From positions 251,988,798-252,052,797 of the forward strand of contig JBOZIK010000001.1 of assembly GCA_051453625.1 (NCBI GenBank): a stretch of DNA of 64,000 nt, in the 5' to 3' direction. The notes under the pieces were generated by a model. It had not been told where the DNA came from and did no database searches. It saw only the letters and a list, made by a program, of their open reading frames with translations. Position 1 is the stretch's first letter, and each line of letters begins with the position of its first letter. The stretch comes from Welwitschia mirabilis (Eukaryota > Gnetophyta > Gnetopsida > Welwitschiales). Of the stretch, positions 1 through 12,890 are shown in pieces. A program made the position numbers and the translations under genes.

Positions 1-534
1 CAACCCTTACTCATCTAGAAGATGCATGATAGACAATGCCTCATAAAATTAAGGTTTTTCTTTTCCATAAAAACTAGGTTTTTTGGATCGTCTCCTATTT
101 CATTAAGACAACTCATGTGGATGACTGTTAGTTTTTTTTTTATCTTTTTTTTTTTTTTGTAACTCTATTTTTTTGTGTTTATATTTTCTATTTTTGCATA
201 ATTCATCATCTACATATATCATCTAGATGACCATAGAGACAACACTTGTAGAAACACTATTGAGCATGTAGAGCATGATAAATTTAGGTAAAATGATTAA
301 GTTTTAGAGTAAGTAGATGTTGGTTGAGAAAAATATCAAAGAAGGCCAAGTTGACTTCAAGATTCATCCAATTCTGCACATCTCAGGTATGCAAAGAATT
401 CCAAGAGTTGAACAAGAATATTTTTTCAGCTTTCATTATTTTAGAATCTTATTTTTTAAAAAAAGCAATTAGAATATTATTTTTGAAAATAAAGCAATAG
501 TATAGAAGCAAATTATTTTTTTCATCTATTTTAA
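1..534. other. AT-rich sequence, no gene seen
   Basis: No coding similarity was found on either strand. T-rich runs lie near 129-160. By position this may be leader sequence of the gypsy element whose gag begins near 535, but no LTR end or primer site is visible here, so the 5' LTR must lie outside the window or be unrecognisable. Confidence 0.4.
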
Positions 535-1010
535 ATACAATGCAAAAGAAAAAGCAAGCTATTTTGTCCAATACACTAATCATATCAATGTCGAATGTGA
601 ATACAAATATAGATACAAATGTTACACTTAGAGATTTAATTGCAAATAGAAAATGTAAAATTCAAAATTGTTTTGACCTACCTCATGGTGATGATGTCAA
701 GCTTAGAAATTTGAATGCATAGCTCTTATTTTTTAGAGAACCTAATGAAGATCCTTTCCAATGTTTAGTTGACATATAACAATTAGTGCTTACTTTAATA
801 AATGGAAAGAAATGAATTAGTGATAGAACCTACATGGTAAATTTTTATATTATACTAAGAGAAAAAGCAAATCTTTAAATTAAAGATATTTCTTGTAAAA
901 TTCTTAAAACTCAGAGTCAAGTATAAGAAGCCTTTATTAAAACATTCATGAATGAGAGTACAATGAAAAAAAGAAGAAAAGAAGTCATAAATTTCTAATA
1001 ATAACCTAAT
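535..1010 (+). pseudogene. Decayed Ty3/gypsy gag fragment (element A)
   Basis: The ATG at 540 opens 60 codons. Past the TAG at 720-722 the same frame continues with a gag-like stretch: an FFREPNEDPFQ motif, then SDRTYMVNFYI and SQV*EAFIKTF, which resemble the N-terminal half of plant gypsy capsid (Retrotrans_gag). The in-frame stops are TAG/TAA/TGA where Gln or Trp fits, typical of C-to-T decay. Capsid would package element RNA, but this copy cannot be translated beyond a short peptide. The same-strand protease remnant at 1,321-1,645 supports the assignment. Its lineage is uncertain. It is dead coding DNA, not a host gene. Confidence 0.55.
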
Positions 1011-1320
1011 GATGATTATTCCATAATATATGAATGATTTATTATAGCTACTCATTCTAATCCTATAGATAAATCATCTTTTTAATGAATACTTAAAATC
1101 CTTAATGCCAGCTGTTAGCAATAACTTACCTTTTGAAAACTCTTGCAATAAAATCCTAAGTATGCTAACTTGTGAAAATACCTAGTTAGAAGAAAACAAA
1201 AATGTACTAGCCCTAGTAGAGTCTTCCTTGCATAATCGTTCTTCAACTTAGTCATGAAAAGTCTTCTAAATTTAAAGACCATGGTGTAATAAAAACAAGT
1301 GTTACTTTAGAATGGAATAA

Positions 1321-1645
1321 GAAAACTAGAAAAAGCCTTGATAGTTATAGGAGCAAGTGTAAACAACATGCCTCTTCATGTATGTAAAAGATTTGGGTTA
1401 GAAGAAAGAATTGAATCTATAAAAATCACCTTAGAATTAGTTAATACTTCAACCAAGAAACCCATGGGAATCACTAAAAACTTAGTCATCTAAATATAAG
1501 AAGCCTTCTATACCATATATGTGGTTATAATTGAAGTATAACATGATGAAAGTTATCCATTACTTTTAGGAAGAGCCTTTCATGCAACCACCCACTACAT
1601 CATAGACACATAAATTAGATTAATGAAATGTCAAATACATAATAA
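1321..1645 (+). pseudogene. Decayed gypsy aspartic protease (element A)
   Basis: One frame from about 1,335 reads ALIVIGASVNNMPLHVC, then GLEERIESIKITLEL, KPMGITKNLVI and finally SYPLLLGRAFHATTHYIID. This is the order of a plant gypsy retropepsin: active-site loop, flap region, then the ILGRPFL-like strand. The active-site Asp expected in the loop (D-L/I-G-A-S) is Val here, so the enzyme would be inactive even without the stops. It lies about 0.3 kb after the gag fragment on the same strand, as in gag-pro-pol. The 1,011-1,320 stretch between them has no further recognisable motif. Confidence 0.7.
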
Positions 1646-4600
1646 GAAGTACACTATTAGAGTTTTTAATGCTACTGAGAAAGACATGGTACATGAAGAC
1701 AACTTAGAAAAAAGAGTTAAATTAACTTTATTTATACAACATTACTCATTTGACAAAAGATTAAAAATGCTTACAAAAGTCAATTTTGCACACTAATTCA
1801 ATAGAAATAATACTTATAATCACAAGGATAAAGAACTGAAATCTATTAATAAGAAAGAAGTTCAACATGTGAACTTAAGTGAGAAATTTTCTGATAAGCA
1901 TCATCATCCATTCCTATCATTTGTAACTGTCACTTGGATGATAGTCAGAAAAAGCAAAATTTAACAAAAGAACAATAAGAATAATGAAAAAAAGAAATAT
2001 ACTATTATTGACAAGAAAAGTATAAGAAGTATTCAACATAGTAAGAATAAATATAATAATAAACACTCAAATTAACATCCTTCCCACTTCTACCAAGTCC
2101 ACTTTAGCTTATGTCTCTAATGATAACCTTTTTTAAAAGTATGACTTGGAATATCTTGGACTTCTAAATTTTAGAAAACCTTGTCTTTTTAATAATATAT
2201 ACTTAGATCTAAGACTTAGAAAACTTCTTAAGTAAATTAAACTTAGCTTAATCATTTATCCTAAGAAGACTTCTCCAAATTTTTTATTCCTAATAGTACC
2301 ATTAATTTTTTTCATTCTCAATATTAATCTATAGATAAAATATATATTTGGAATTATTCATACCATATGTTTGATAAGAAATTGTTCTTTCATAAACTAT
2401 ATAAAATTTTTATCTCTTATGTTCCAAATAAATTTTGTGGAATTAAAATGATGCCTTATCATGCATGTATACCCTTTATGTTTTATCAATTGATCTCTAT
2501 TTAATTTGATCCTTTTTTTTTTTTGAGAAAGTACAATACCCTAGGATCATATCCTTAGGAAAATAAACATTTCTTTTTTCTTTCTTTTAAATAAGATGTT
2601 AAATAGAAGTTAGGATCCAAAATAAAACTTATTTTTTGGTTTTCTTTTTATTTTTTTTATTTTATCTTGTTGTTCTTTTGTCCTTGATTTCTATTTTTAT
2701 TTTACACAATAAGTTAACCTCTAAATGGTNNNNNNNNNNTCTTATCTTTTAAAAAAAGTATATTCTAATGGCTTAGTTAATATTTATAATTTAAACACTA
2801 GGGATATTTAAAAATATGGACAAAAATTAAAAGTTCATGAGTTGTTAAACATGATAAAAATAATTGTTTTAAAAAACCTCTTACCATTGTTTGAATTCTT
2901 TCTTAGTTGATTTCTTTGATGGATACCATGCCATCATTTGAACATCTTTAACTTGACTTATTTTTTATTTTGTGAAGTTATCATGATTAGTGATCTTTCA
3001 CTTGGAAATTTCAAAGTGATAAGATTAAATTTAGCTAATCTTAAGACATTCTTATATCTATGAACTTTATTTTGAAGGAATATTCTTTGATTTTTTGTGT
3101 TTTTCCCTAATTGTATAAGTCTTTAGTTATCTGTGAATGTTTTTTCTTATTTTTCATATCATTTCTTTACCTTCGTCTTTGAGAGTGTGCGGTCATATGA
3201 GATTTATCTTAAAGAAGGAGAAAAAAGAAAAAGAAGAATAATGACCATGATCTATAATTTCTATGCTAAATACATGATCACCGTGATGTCCTATCATATT
3301 GAGATAAATTTTCCTAATAGGGATATTTGATAGTATTGGTAACTATCATAACTCCACTAGGGGGTTAGTTAGGCATGCTTCACGGCTCCTTACTTCTCTA
3401 TCTGTGGTTGCACTCCCCTCATCATGGATTAATAATAAATACTTCCAGGCTATAAAATCAATGGTATTCCTAGTATTATTAGAGGTATTTCTTATTTTCT
3501 AGACTCATTGAGCTTATAGTATTTTTACATGATTATTTTACTTTCAAGGATTTGAATGTGTCTTGGGTGTGAGTAACTAAGTTAGTTTCTAAGCATCTTT
3601 TAATCTTATCATTCATTGGTTGAAAAAGTTAGTTATTTAGCATTATTATAACTACTACCTATTCAAGTAGTACTTTATGATTTTTTTCATTACATCATGC
3701 ATCATTAATTAGATGATTTTATGATTTTAAAGTTATTTTAATAATTTTTCATTATAAATACTTAGGACTTGGTTATTTGGTAGTTTTCTTATTGACTTTT
3801 ATTTTCATTTAGAACTTTTATTTTTAGGTCTTAATTTTATTTTAACATTTTGATAGATGATATTTCTCTAGTTCATGATAATAATTTTTTTTCATCTTTT
3901 TAAGTTTCTCTACTCTAGAAAATTTGTTGATTTGCTTTAGTAATGATTCTTCCTACATTTTGCATTTTTATCATCCTATCATGATACTCCTTTCTTTTAC
4001 CTCAAACTCTCAACATTCCAAGCCTTTTTCTTATGATTCTTAGTGGTTTACTATCTCTTGCACTTTTTGATAATTTTTTAAAGCCTCTATGCTCTTATTT
4101 TAGTCTAACTTAACCTGTTCTTACTTTAATTTTTACACTCTTTCTGAAAGGTCTATTACCCATCATGTCATGTAGACAAGTAATTAGATGATAGCCCCAT
4201 TAAAGTCCAAAATCCTCTTTTTTAATCCTCATCATTTGTAAAACTGTTATGATCATTTCTTGTATAGGAAATGATTACTGCTCTAAGAACCACCTATTAT
4301 GCTTACTTGTATTTAACTTTCATTTTCATCTTTTTCTTCTGATATTAGTGTAACATAGGATGTATTAATTCATTCTGAGAAAAAGGGGGAGGATACAGGA
4401 CATACTTTTAAGATATTTTTAAAATATTTTTAAGCAACATAATTTTGAAGATCATTTTTAAATTTTCATGATACATATCTATAATAAACTAGTCTAATCC
4501 TAAGTGTCTATTATTTGAGTGATATGCATTATGGATATTATTTAAGTAAATCATATCCTTGATAGTAGAATAGTTGTAGGTTTTTTTTTGTAGGAATGGT

Positions 4601-4833
4601 TCAAACAATTTAGAAAATCATGGTGAAGGAATAATGTTATGATTATTTTTTGTATTTATCCTTTTTCATTATGCTTAAAAACTCAATGTTTGATTTATGA
4701 ATATCATTTTTAAGTTAATACTTTTTTTAATTATATAAGCACATCATTTATCTAAGTTATTATGGTAATATCTTATGATGAATATTTTTATTATGACATT
4801 TAATCTCTATTTCTTTGATGTGTTAAGTGTTTT
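1646..4833. other. AT-rich, probable element A interior, no RT found
   Basis: Downstream of the protease a full gypsy element should carry RT, RNase H and integrase over roughly this length. I looked for the FxDD box, the integrase His-Cys and DDE motifs, and RNase H strands on both strands, and recognised none. A short stretch near 3,133-3,330 stays open, but nothing in it is recognisable. Ten N lie at 2,730-2,739. Element A was therefore either pol-less or has decayed past recognition here. Confidence 0.4.
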
Positions 4834-4846
4834 AAGTGGGGGGCTA
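4834..4846 (+). other. Candidate polypurine tract of element A
   Basis: The purine run AAGTGGGGGG just precedes a TGTTTGATAAATG sequence at 4,849, the normal layout of a plus-strand primer next to a 3' LTR. A second G-run (AAAAAGGGGGAGGA) at about 4,381-4,395 is an alternative. Without the matching 5' LTR in the window the choice cannot be settled. Confidence 0.35.
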
Positions 4847-4848
4847 AT

Positions 4849-6290
4849 GTTTGATAAATGTCTTTATCTTATTTTATGATAAGCATAATTACAAACATTT
4901 GATTTTATAGTTAACCTTTTAAAAATCTTATCATTTACATAATCATTTAGATGATACACAAGATGATAGCATGGATGCATTCCCTACTATGATAAGACAT
5001 TCAATTTATCAGATTTTGATATTTGATCTTTCATAATGAAATTTTTGAACTTAATTTGCATTTCTTGGTTAATTTTTATCTTAGTCAATTTGGCTTGAAA
5101 TTATAGTTGTTCACCTAATTTGTTAGGAAATGACAATGCTAAGTGGAGGCTTATGTTATGACGTTAAATTGTATACTTTTGATAGGGTATCTTAAATACT
5201 TTTATAAGAAATTTAGACAGTTTTAAGTGGATTTCAATAATTATTGATAGTGAAGGAGAAAATCATAGAAATGCATAATCATTAGCACATTTTGATGTAT
5301 TTTAGATGATTTTTGATACTTTGCATTTTGAGGAGAGGTTAATGATCTACAAGACTAATTTGACATGATTGAAAAACTTTAGAAGACTGTTGTTTCCTTC
5401 ATCATCTAGATGATAGTATAGACAATAACACATGTATGCTAATAAGGATGCTAACTAGACTAAATATGAAAGCTAATGTAGGACCTATTTTGATGTAGCA
5501 TCATCCATACCCTTCTCCAAAATATAGTCAAGATGTCACATAATTTTAGTCAATGCAGCAAACTTCACCAACTTCTTTAATGTATTATGAGCTTTTTGTG
5601 CACTATCAAGGTTCTTGTTGCATCTATTAGATATGTTGTTTTAAGTGTTTTATTGTAATAAATACCTCCTTCTCCTTTGACTCTAACTTTATTTTGATTG
5701 GTACATAAAAATATCATGACAAGAGATTGAAGGATAGGAGGTCTATCCATTACTACAAAGAAGTATCTTTCTTAATGTTGAATTTTGTATCCTCCATTGA
5801 GGTGTTGTTAATTTATAACAAGGATGTTAGTTCAATAATAATTAAAAAAAATTAGTTTTATTCATCTGCATCTCCCTTATGGTTTTTATTGATTATGATT
5901 CCATGATAACTTCATAGTTGATATACATCATGAACGGAAACCTTTGTTAAGGTTGAAACTGTTAGAGTAGTTGCATTACATCACTATTTTACATTTTGTA
6001 GCATAATGTTTGCATGTTTTTCCTATTCTATTTAATGTACCTAATATCTTAGGTTTGTTAGGATTTGGTAACAATTTTTCTCAATTGATCTTGATTACAC
6101 AAGATCGATCTCTATGATAAAAGGATTTTGTAATCAAATAGATACTTCATTTAGAGAAGTTTTTTTCATTTAAGCATTTGCATCTTGCATTATTGTTTAT
6201 TTTTATCTACTTAGTATAAAATACAAAAATATTTCATTTGAAATCAATTCTCTTTCTTCTTGCCTAGTGCCTTTAATGAAATACAACAAT
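4849..6290 (+). repeat. Candidate 3' LTR of element A
   Basis: The stretch begins TGTTTG just after a G-rich purine tract and could end at AAATACAACA near 6,288, giving TG...CA ends. It contains a TATA-like ATGATAAAAGG near 6,113 followed by pyrimidine-rich U5-like sequence, as in plant LTRs. No second copy occurs in the window, so this rests on layout alone. Confidence 0.3.
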
Positions 6291-6441
6291 TGGGTTAATT
6301 CCCATCTATACTAGTGTGCATGTTTTACAAAATATTTGTGATTTTTAGGATTTTTTTTAAGGACATAATGATTGCAAGAATACACACCACAACATAGGTT
6401 CATTTTTAATTTTCTTAAATCTAAGTTTGAAAATTTTATTT

Positions 6442-7850
6442 TGTATTAGTTTTTATTTTTCTCTCTTTTCCCTTTCTTATTAAAGTAAAAACTAGGGAAT
6501 TTTATGAATTATTTTAATTATAATTTTTTAATGACTCTAATTTTATTAGTAGATTTCTCTTTAATTGAAAAATATTTTTTATAAGTAATAAAAACCCAAA
6601 TTCAGCCTCTACACTTCTATTTTTAGCTATTTACCATTGAGTTATAATTTTACTTAGAAGTTTTCTAAATCTACAAATCTTATCCTTTTTATTTTTCCAT
6701 ACTTATTTTTTTCCATCATTATTATTTTTAAAGAAATTAAGATCTTATCTTATATTAGTTTCTGAGCTACTTTAGAATATGAAATCCATTATTTTTTTAA
6801 GTTCTTTAGTTTTCTTAATATTTTTCCTTAAAAGTTAAATTGATTGTAGTTTTTTTATAAATCTTTCTATATGGTATATTTCCTAATAGTTTTAATTGAT
6901 CTTACATAGTCTTGAATATTTATTTACGAATAATTACTTTAGAAATATTTTAATTGCTTTAAGATTTTGAAAATATTCAAATCCATTTTCTTAGGGGTTT
7001 TTTTTAATTTTTCTTCTCTCCCCTCTTTTTTTATAATTAAAATATCATGAAATGAATTTGGTTTTGCTTCCATAGAATAAACATTCACATGTCCATTTGT
7101 AATTAACCACTTTTAATTTATAATCTAAATTATATGTTACATTACTTTTATGACTGATTTCAAACCTAAATAAAAGTTGTTTTTCAATTAAAATATTATT
7201 AAAGTTAAATAGTTTACTATATTAATTTCAAAAATCATGTTTTAAAGTGTTTTTTTTTTTTTCCTAAGTTAATGTATAATTAGCATAGAATAGAATAAGA
7301 CTTTTGAATGACTGACACATATCCATTCTACATTTTTTCAAGTAGTGAACATTTCTATAAATATTATTTTACATAATAATGACTTGAGTTAGTTTTGACT
7401 AATTTAACTCTTTTTATCATTCATTTGAATAATGAGTGATCTTTATATTATTAGTGAATGTTTATCAATTTTGTTATATTTTTTTGATGTATCTCGAAGT
7501 TAAGCTTTTTACATGTGTAATTCTTAAATTTTGTTATATGTCATTTGATTCCGTATATGTCACTCATATCTATTACTAATGAATAATATTTTTTATCATG
7601 AACTAATACTTTGATAAGGCAATGAAATATTCTTCATCATATTATATGTCAAATCCATTGGTTTAATACTTATACACTTCCATTATATATGCAATATAAC
7701 ATAGGATAATTTTTTATACTTTATTTTGAATTATTTATGCTTTATTTCTTTTTTCTAAGCTAATTTATTATGCTAAATATAGAATTCTTTTTATGAAGGC
7801 TCAAAACATGATGTTCTCATTTAAGAAATTATGTTTTTACTTTAATAAAA
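6442..7850 (+). repeat. 5' LTR of gypsy element C
   Basis: It aligns by eye with 14,709-15,137 plus 27,605-28,562. Anchors are AAAGTAAAAACTAG near 6,484 and 14,746, ACCTAAATAAAAG-like sequence near 7,163 and 27,827, and AAGGCTCAAA at 7,796 and 28,508. It starts TGTATTAG (right copy TGTTAG) and stops two bases before the primer site. The copies differ at many positions, so the insertion is old. Confidence 0.75.
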
Positions 7851-7852
7851 AT

Positions 7853-7870
7853 TGGTGTCATTACAAAGGA
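7853..7870 (+). other. Decayed tRNA-Asp-type primer-binding site (element C)
   Basis: TGGTGTCATTACAAAGGA lies directly after the 5' LTR. It matches the Athila/Tat primer site TGGCGCCGTTGCCGGGGA with six C-to-T or G-to-A changes and one transversion, as expected for methyl-cytosine loss. The reverse transcriptase would have primed minus-strand DNA here. Confidence 0.7.
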
Positions 7871-8594
7871 GGCTTGTGATTTCTATATTAAATATTATTC
7901 TTATTCTTTTAAATAGATTTATACTTACTGGAAGTCATTTTATTTTTAGTTTATTTTTCTATTAAAAATGCATTGACAAACTTGTAAGTACTATATTACG
8001 TTATAAAATCTTCCAAGTGCACATTTTCTAAATTTGCTTTCTTTTTATACCTCTCTTTTTGTTATTTTTTCATACTATTCATTTATTAATAAATCTTAGA
8101 TTCTTGATAAATGTTTAAAAAGATTACATGCTTCTAAATCTTCATCTCTAAGCATTATTCTTCACATTCATTTTTACCACAATATTCCAAAGATTTTGAT
8201 TATCTTATAAAGGTCATAAACATTCTTACTTTCCAAATGGACATCCAAAATAGTAATTCTTAAAATTTTTATTCTTAACCTAATCTTGTAAAACTCTTTA
8301 AAGGTTGTAAATTTAATTCTTATATATCTTTCATCCTAGATATTTCTATTTCTATCAAAAATCTTAAGGGCTTTCCTACTTTTCATGATTTAGATTATAA
8401 GGGTCCTTATGAATTTCTTAATGAACTTGATCTAGTTTGAAATAGTACATATCAAGATCATTCTAATACCACTAAACTAGTAATTATACCTATTCTTTTA
8501 AAGGATAGGGATAGAAACTAGATTAGTCTTATATAAAATAATAAGAACTTTTAAAGATTATAAAATTTAAATAATGTTTCATTAAAAAAAATTC
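7871..8594 (+). other. Element C leader, no motif recognised
   Basis: This AT-rich leader and possible gag N-terminus of element C lies between the primer site and the first recognisable gag motif. Reading frames are short and nothing specific was identified. Confidence 0.4.
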
Positions 8595-8960
8595 TCTATA
8601 ACTCTTGTCAACCAAATGAGAAAACTCAATAGTATTTGTAAACAAACTACTAGTGAATCTTACTCCAAAACTATTAAGCATTATAGGGAATTTCTGATTA
8701 AAAATCTTAATCAGGAATTTGAAGTATAGAAATTAGTCTAGTTCCTCTTAAAAGGTTTCTTAGAAGGCCCAAACAAAAAGATAAGTAAAATGGTAGAAAT
8801 AATAATTAATGGTAAATTACTTGATGTAACACATGATGAAGATTATAGGAATTAGAAAAAAATGGAAGAAGTAACTTATAGGTGGAAAAATGTTGAAAAT
8901 GATCACATTACAAATAAATTTAGCTTCAATGATCTTTTGAATAAGAATTAATTAAAAAAA
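8595..8960 (+). pseudogene. Decayed gypsy gag capsid domain (element C)
   Basis: One frame reads LVNQMRKLNS, YREFLIKNLNQEFEV*KLV*, FLLKGFLEGPNKKISKMVE, then GKLLDVTHDEDYRN and TYRWKNVE. This is the C-terminal part of the plant gypsy Retrotrans_gag capsid, where a poorly conserved stretch is followed by a FFxGL segment, then a DExYxLL and W-NxE motif. Stops fall at expected Gln/Trp positions. The capsid would have assembled the virus-like particle. About 1 kb of unrecognised sequence separates it from the protease. Confidence 0.7.
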
Positions 8961-9954
8961 TAATTATCTAGAAAAATATAAATTTTCTTGACTTAATTAA
9001 AAAATTATATTCGAAAAGAGGAACTCAACAAAATAAAACTAAAACTTTATCACATTCATCTTTATGCATTATTTCAAATAGAGGATTACAACCTAAAAAT
9101 GTGAAAATTCTGAGACACCTCAAAATGATTTAAATAACATCATTTTCCTAGATCTCATGTATTTAACCCAAACTATCATACTATTTAATAACTATTCCAA
9201 TTGACAATTAAATAACTTTCATCAAAATCGGAATATCCATCATCCTTACAATAACCAATCTCAAAGGTAAATTAAACCATTACCTATTCCCATATATTAG
9301 GAAAATAAATTAGAAGCAATAATGAAGCTATTAATGAATAAATAAATAATGAAAATGTTACTTAACCAAATAGGAAAAATCTAATAAGTTCTTAACTTTA
9401 TGTTTTACTAACAAAATAAGAAGAAAAGTCATCTAAGTTTACCATGTTAATTAACTCCTTATTTAAAATTAACTCATATAGTTAAAAAAATGCACTGATT
9501 CAAATGCCATTAGATTAACAAGTAAAAAAAAATTTATTTCAAATCCTTTTTATAAAGCTAAAAAAGATGAAAATTTAGAAAATTTAATATAAAATCTTAA
9601 GTTTAAATATAATAAAAATTTTCAAAAGAGAAAATTACAAAATTCCATTCCTTTACCTAATCATCTTTAACCTAATAAAGATAGTAATAATTATAAGGAC
9701 ACCCATAGAGTCTTTAAGGAGATGAATGTTAATCTTCCCATTTTTTAGGTAATTAAGCAAATTTCTTCTTATTTCAAATTTCTCAAAGACTTATGCACTT
9801 GAAAAAGAAATATTAAATTATCTAAAGAATTATTTAATTTTACTAATTCTCATACATGCATTTTGCGATTCAAACTACTAAAGAAATATGATAAGTCTAG
9901 ATCCTATACCATTACTAATACTATTAGATATCATATCATTAAGGAATCTTTGAC
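8961..9954 (+). other. Element C gag-protease linker
   Basis: AT-rich sequence with many stops. No zinc knuckle was recognised. By position this should encode the C-terminal part of gag and the linker to protease. Confidence 0.4.
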
Positions 9955-10295
9955 ATATTTCAAAGTTGGAGTTAATCCTATGTCAAAACATATTTTTCAA
10001 TCCTTAAGATTTAACCACAGTGGCTTTTGATGTAATTATTTCAATGGATGATGAAACTTTAGTGAGATCCTTAAGGATTTTTTAAAGATGTTCTAATTTA
10101 AAGAAATAAAGCTATTCATGCTACTGAGTTTTTTATTCTTAAAGTACCTATAGATTCAATGAGTTTTTCCATCATTCTTGATCAACCTTGACTTGTAACT
10201 ATAGACTATGAAATTAACTATAGATCTTGTGCATTAAAAATTATTTTTGAAAACATTTATATTACCTTAAATATTTGTTCTAAATTAGAGTAAAA
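9955..10295 (+). pseudogene. Decayed gypsy aspartic protease (element C)
   Basis: VGVNPMSKHIFQSLRFNHSG corresponds to the loop after the active site (GAGVNVMSKHVFESLG in relatives). A second block, after a frame change, reads FFILKVPIDSMSFSIIL, then TIDYEINYRSCALKI, the C-terminal half of the fold. The active-site Asp position is Tyr, and at least one frameshift separates the halves, so the enzyme is dead. It lies between gag and RT as expected. Confidence 0.65.
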
Positions 10296-10679
10296 AGATA
10301 ATTAAATTAAATAAACATTTACCCTTATTTGAAATACAACTTATGAGTGATGAATTATTTTTAATCTTTAATAATATGCTTTGTTTGAATACATAATATG
10401 AATTACTTATTAAATCTTACTTAGGTTCAAATAAAATTAATATACTTGACATGTATTTATCTTAAATATTTTAATTGTTCTTTTAATAAAATAAATGTTA
10501 CTAGTTATTTTAATGTTATCTTTATTGCAAATAATATGATGATTTAAAACTAATACCTGATTAGTTAAACTAAATCTTCCTAAGTAGTAATCTAACTAAA
10601 CTTGTTATAATTAGTATGCATATTACTCATTTTAAAAAATAAGAAATTACCAACTTATTAATCAAAAACTCTCAAGCAT

Positions 10680-11345
10680 TTGTCTGGTCCTATCATGACC
10701 TAGTTGGAGCTCATCTTTCTATTTGTTCATGTCATATCCATTTACAACTTAATACAAAATGTATTTATCAACCTTAATGTAGATTAAATTCAAAGCTTAG
10801 GGATATTGTTAAAGACAACATCACGGAACTTTAAGAAGGTAGTCGTATTTATCCCATTTTGGATAGGAAATGAATGAACCTTTCGAAGTTATCCTAATGA
10901 AGAATGATAAATGTTAAATCTATGTATATTTTTATGTTGTTAATAATTAAACTAAGAAAGATTATTTTCTTATTTTCTTCAATTATAAAATCCTTGGTAA
11001 ACTCTCTAGGAATATTTACTATTATTATTTAAATGGATTTAATAATTATAATCAAATTTCTATAGCTCTAGAAGATTAATATAGGACTACTTTTACTTAT
11101 CCATTTGGAACTTTTTCCAAGTATCACATGTCTTTTGATGTACATAATGCTATTGTAACTTTCCAAAGGTGTATTATGGGCCTTTTTATTGAATTCTTAG
11201 ATGAATTTATAAAAATCTTTATAGATGATTTTTTTCTTTATCATCCTTCTTTCAATCACATATTGTATCATTTAAAGTTGATATTAAATCATTATATTGA
11301 TCATAATCTTCAACTTAATTAGAAGAAAGTTATTTTGTGGTTATT
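10680..11345 (+). pseudogene. Decayed gypsy reverse transcriptase (element C)
   Basis: The N-terminal part reads FVWSYHDLVGAHLSI, then a RLNSKLRDIVKDNI segment and SRIYPILDRK, the pre-palm region of Athila/Tat RT. The best preserved block (11,128-11,322) contains CNAPATFQRC-like sequence decayed to HNAIVTFQRC and the catalytic box IFIDDF, with both aspartates intact, followed by the HNLQLN strand. The enzyme would copy element RNA into DNA. Several frameshifts and stops elsewhere make it non-functional. Confidence 0.8.
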
Positions 11346-11549
11346 ATAGTTATTTTATTAGGTAATATTATTTCAAAGGAAGAAATACAAATGAATCTTA
11401 AAAATTGTAGTATCATTTGTTCTCTACCTATCCCAACTTGTGTAAAGGATATTTCTTAGGAAATGATGGTTTTTATTACCTATAATTCCATTTTTTTAGT
11501 TTTCTTATAAAACCTTTAAATGAATTAATTCTTGAATATGCAAATTTTA

Positions 11550-11965
11550 TCATATTCATATATTTTTCTAGCTCTTAATTGGCATTTTTCATTTGAGGTA
11601 ATGACTAATGCAAGTAATCTTGTAATAAGTATAGTCTTAAGGTAAACTTTTAATCACAAATCCTATGTTATTTTCCTTATGTTATTAAAACATTGCATGA
11701 TGTGAAAATTAAATATGCCACTATTGGAAAGGACATGTTAGCTATTATATTTACTTTTTAAAAAATTGCATCACTATTTTATTGGTTATCTTGTGATTAT
11801 CATTATTAATCATTCTACTTTAAAATGTATTATAAATGATCCCTTAACTATACCTCATCTCATGTGTTGGGCCTTACTTAATTATTAATAATTTATCTCA
11901 TCATTTCTTTTTTGCAAATTCAATTAGGATTAATGAAGGTTTTCTAGATGAAAATTTATTTACTA
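11550..11965 (+). pseudogene. Decayed RNase H domain (element C)
   Basis: Downstream of RT the sequence reads WHFSFEVMTNASNLVI, corresponding to the F-x-x-xTDAS strand with TDAS changed to TNAS. KYATIGKDMLAIIFTF follows, the Y-x-TTEKELLA-x-V helix of plant gypsy RNase H, then a YLVIIIINHSTLK strand where TDH is expected. One of the acidic catalytic residues is therefore Asn. The domain would have removed the RNA strand during reverse transcription. Stops and frameshifts are frequent. Confidence 0.65.
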
Positions 11966-12249
11966 TTAATGTTTTACCTTAGTACATTGATATTGCAAAT
12001 TTAAATCTTATAGTAAACTTCCTAGAAACACGTCTTGTTACAAGAGGGAAAAATTCTATATAAATAACATAAATTCTTAGGAAAATCACTACCATTATTT
12101 AAATATTATCAAGTCTTTTAAAGGTGTGTACCTAAGAATTGAGTGGTTAGCATTTTAAAAATTTTCATAATGGTATTTGAATTGGTTATTATAGGAGGAA
12201 AAAAATCACATCTAAACTTTTAAATTCTATCTGTTTTATCTTAAATTTT

Positions 12250-12890
12250 TTAATAGATGATAATGAATTTTGTAAATCTTGTGATAAATTCCTATAGATG
12301 GGTAGTACTAATAAAAGAAATGAAATATGTCTTGAACCTATTATTGTCTATGAATCTTTTTAGTGTATAAGCTTCATCAGATCATTTCCAACATTATTTT
12401 ATAATTTTTATTTTCTTATTTATGTGTGGATTATGTTACTAAATGAGTAGAACCAAAAGCTTGTAGAGATCACAATGCCAATATTATTATTGGATCCTTA
12501 AAAAATCAAGTTATTTTTTATCTTAGTCATTCAGAAGTCATAATTAAGAAACTACTTTCTATAAAATATTTAAAAACCTTATGCCAAAATGTAGAATCAA
12601 AGTAATTACTACTTACCATCCTCAAGATGATGCCAAAGAAAAAGTAATAAACCATAAACTTACTTAAATTCCTTAAAAACTAGTTAATGCAAATAGATAA
12701 TACTTCTCTCTAAAATTGTCTTATGCATTATGGGCTTATCATATGGCTTACAAAGATTCATTTCAATGACACCCCCACCCTCACTCCCTTACTAACTTAT
12801 TTTTGGTAAATAGTACTTCCTATCTATTATGACAGAACATTAAGCTTTGGATGTTGCTCATAATCATAATTTGATCTTAGAAATGTGTAG
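12250..12890 (+). pseudogene. Decayed integrase (element C)
   Basis: CKSCDKF begins the Cys pair of the HHCC zinc-binding region, with MGSTNKRNE just behind. FIRSFPTLFYNFY and then VDYVTKW-like and EPKAC-like segments follow the GPFPTSFGN-x-Y strand of the catalytic core. TTYHPQDDAKEKVINH is the YHPQ-x-GQ-E helix, and LSYALWAYHMAYKDSF is the ALWAYRTAYKTP segment near the core end. The order and spacing fit a gypsy integrase. Stops and frame changes occur throughout, so it is inactive. Confidence 0.75.
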
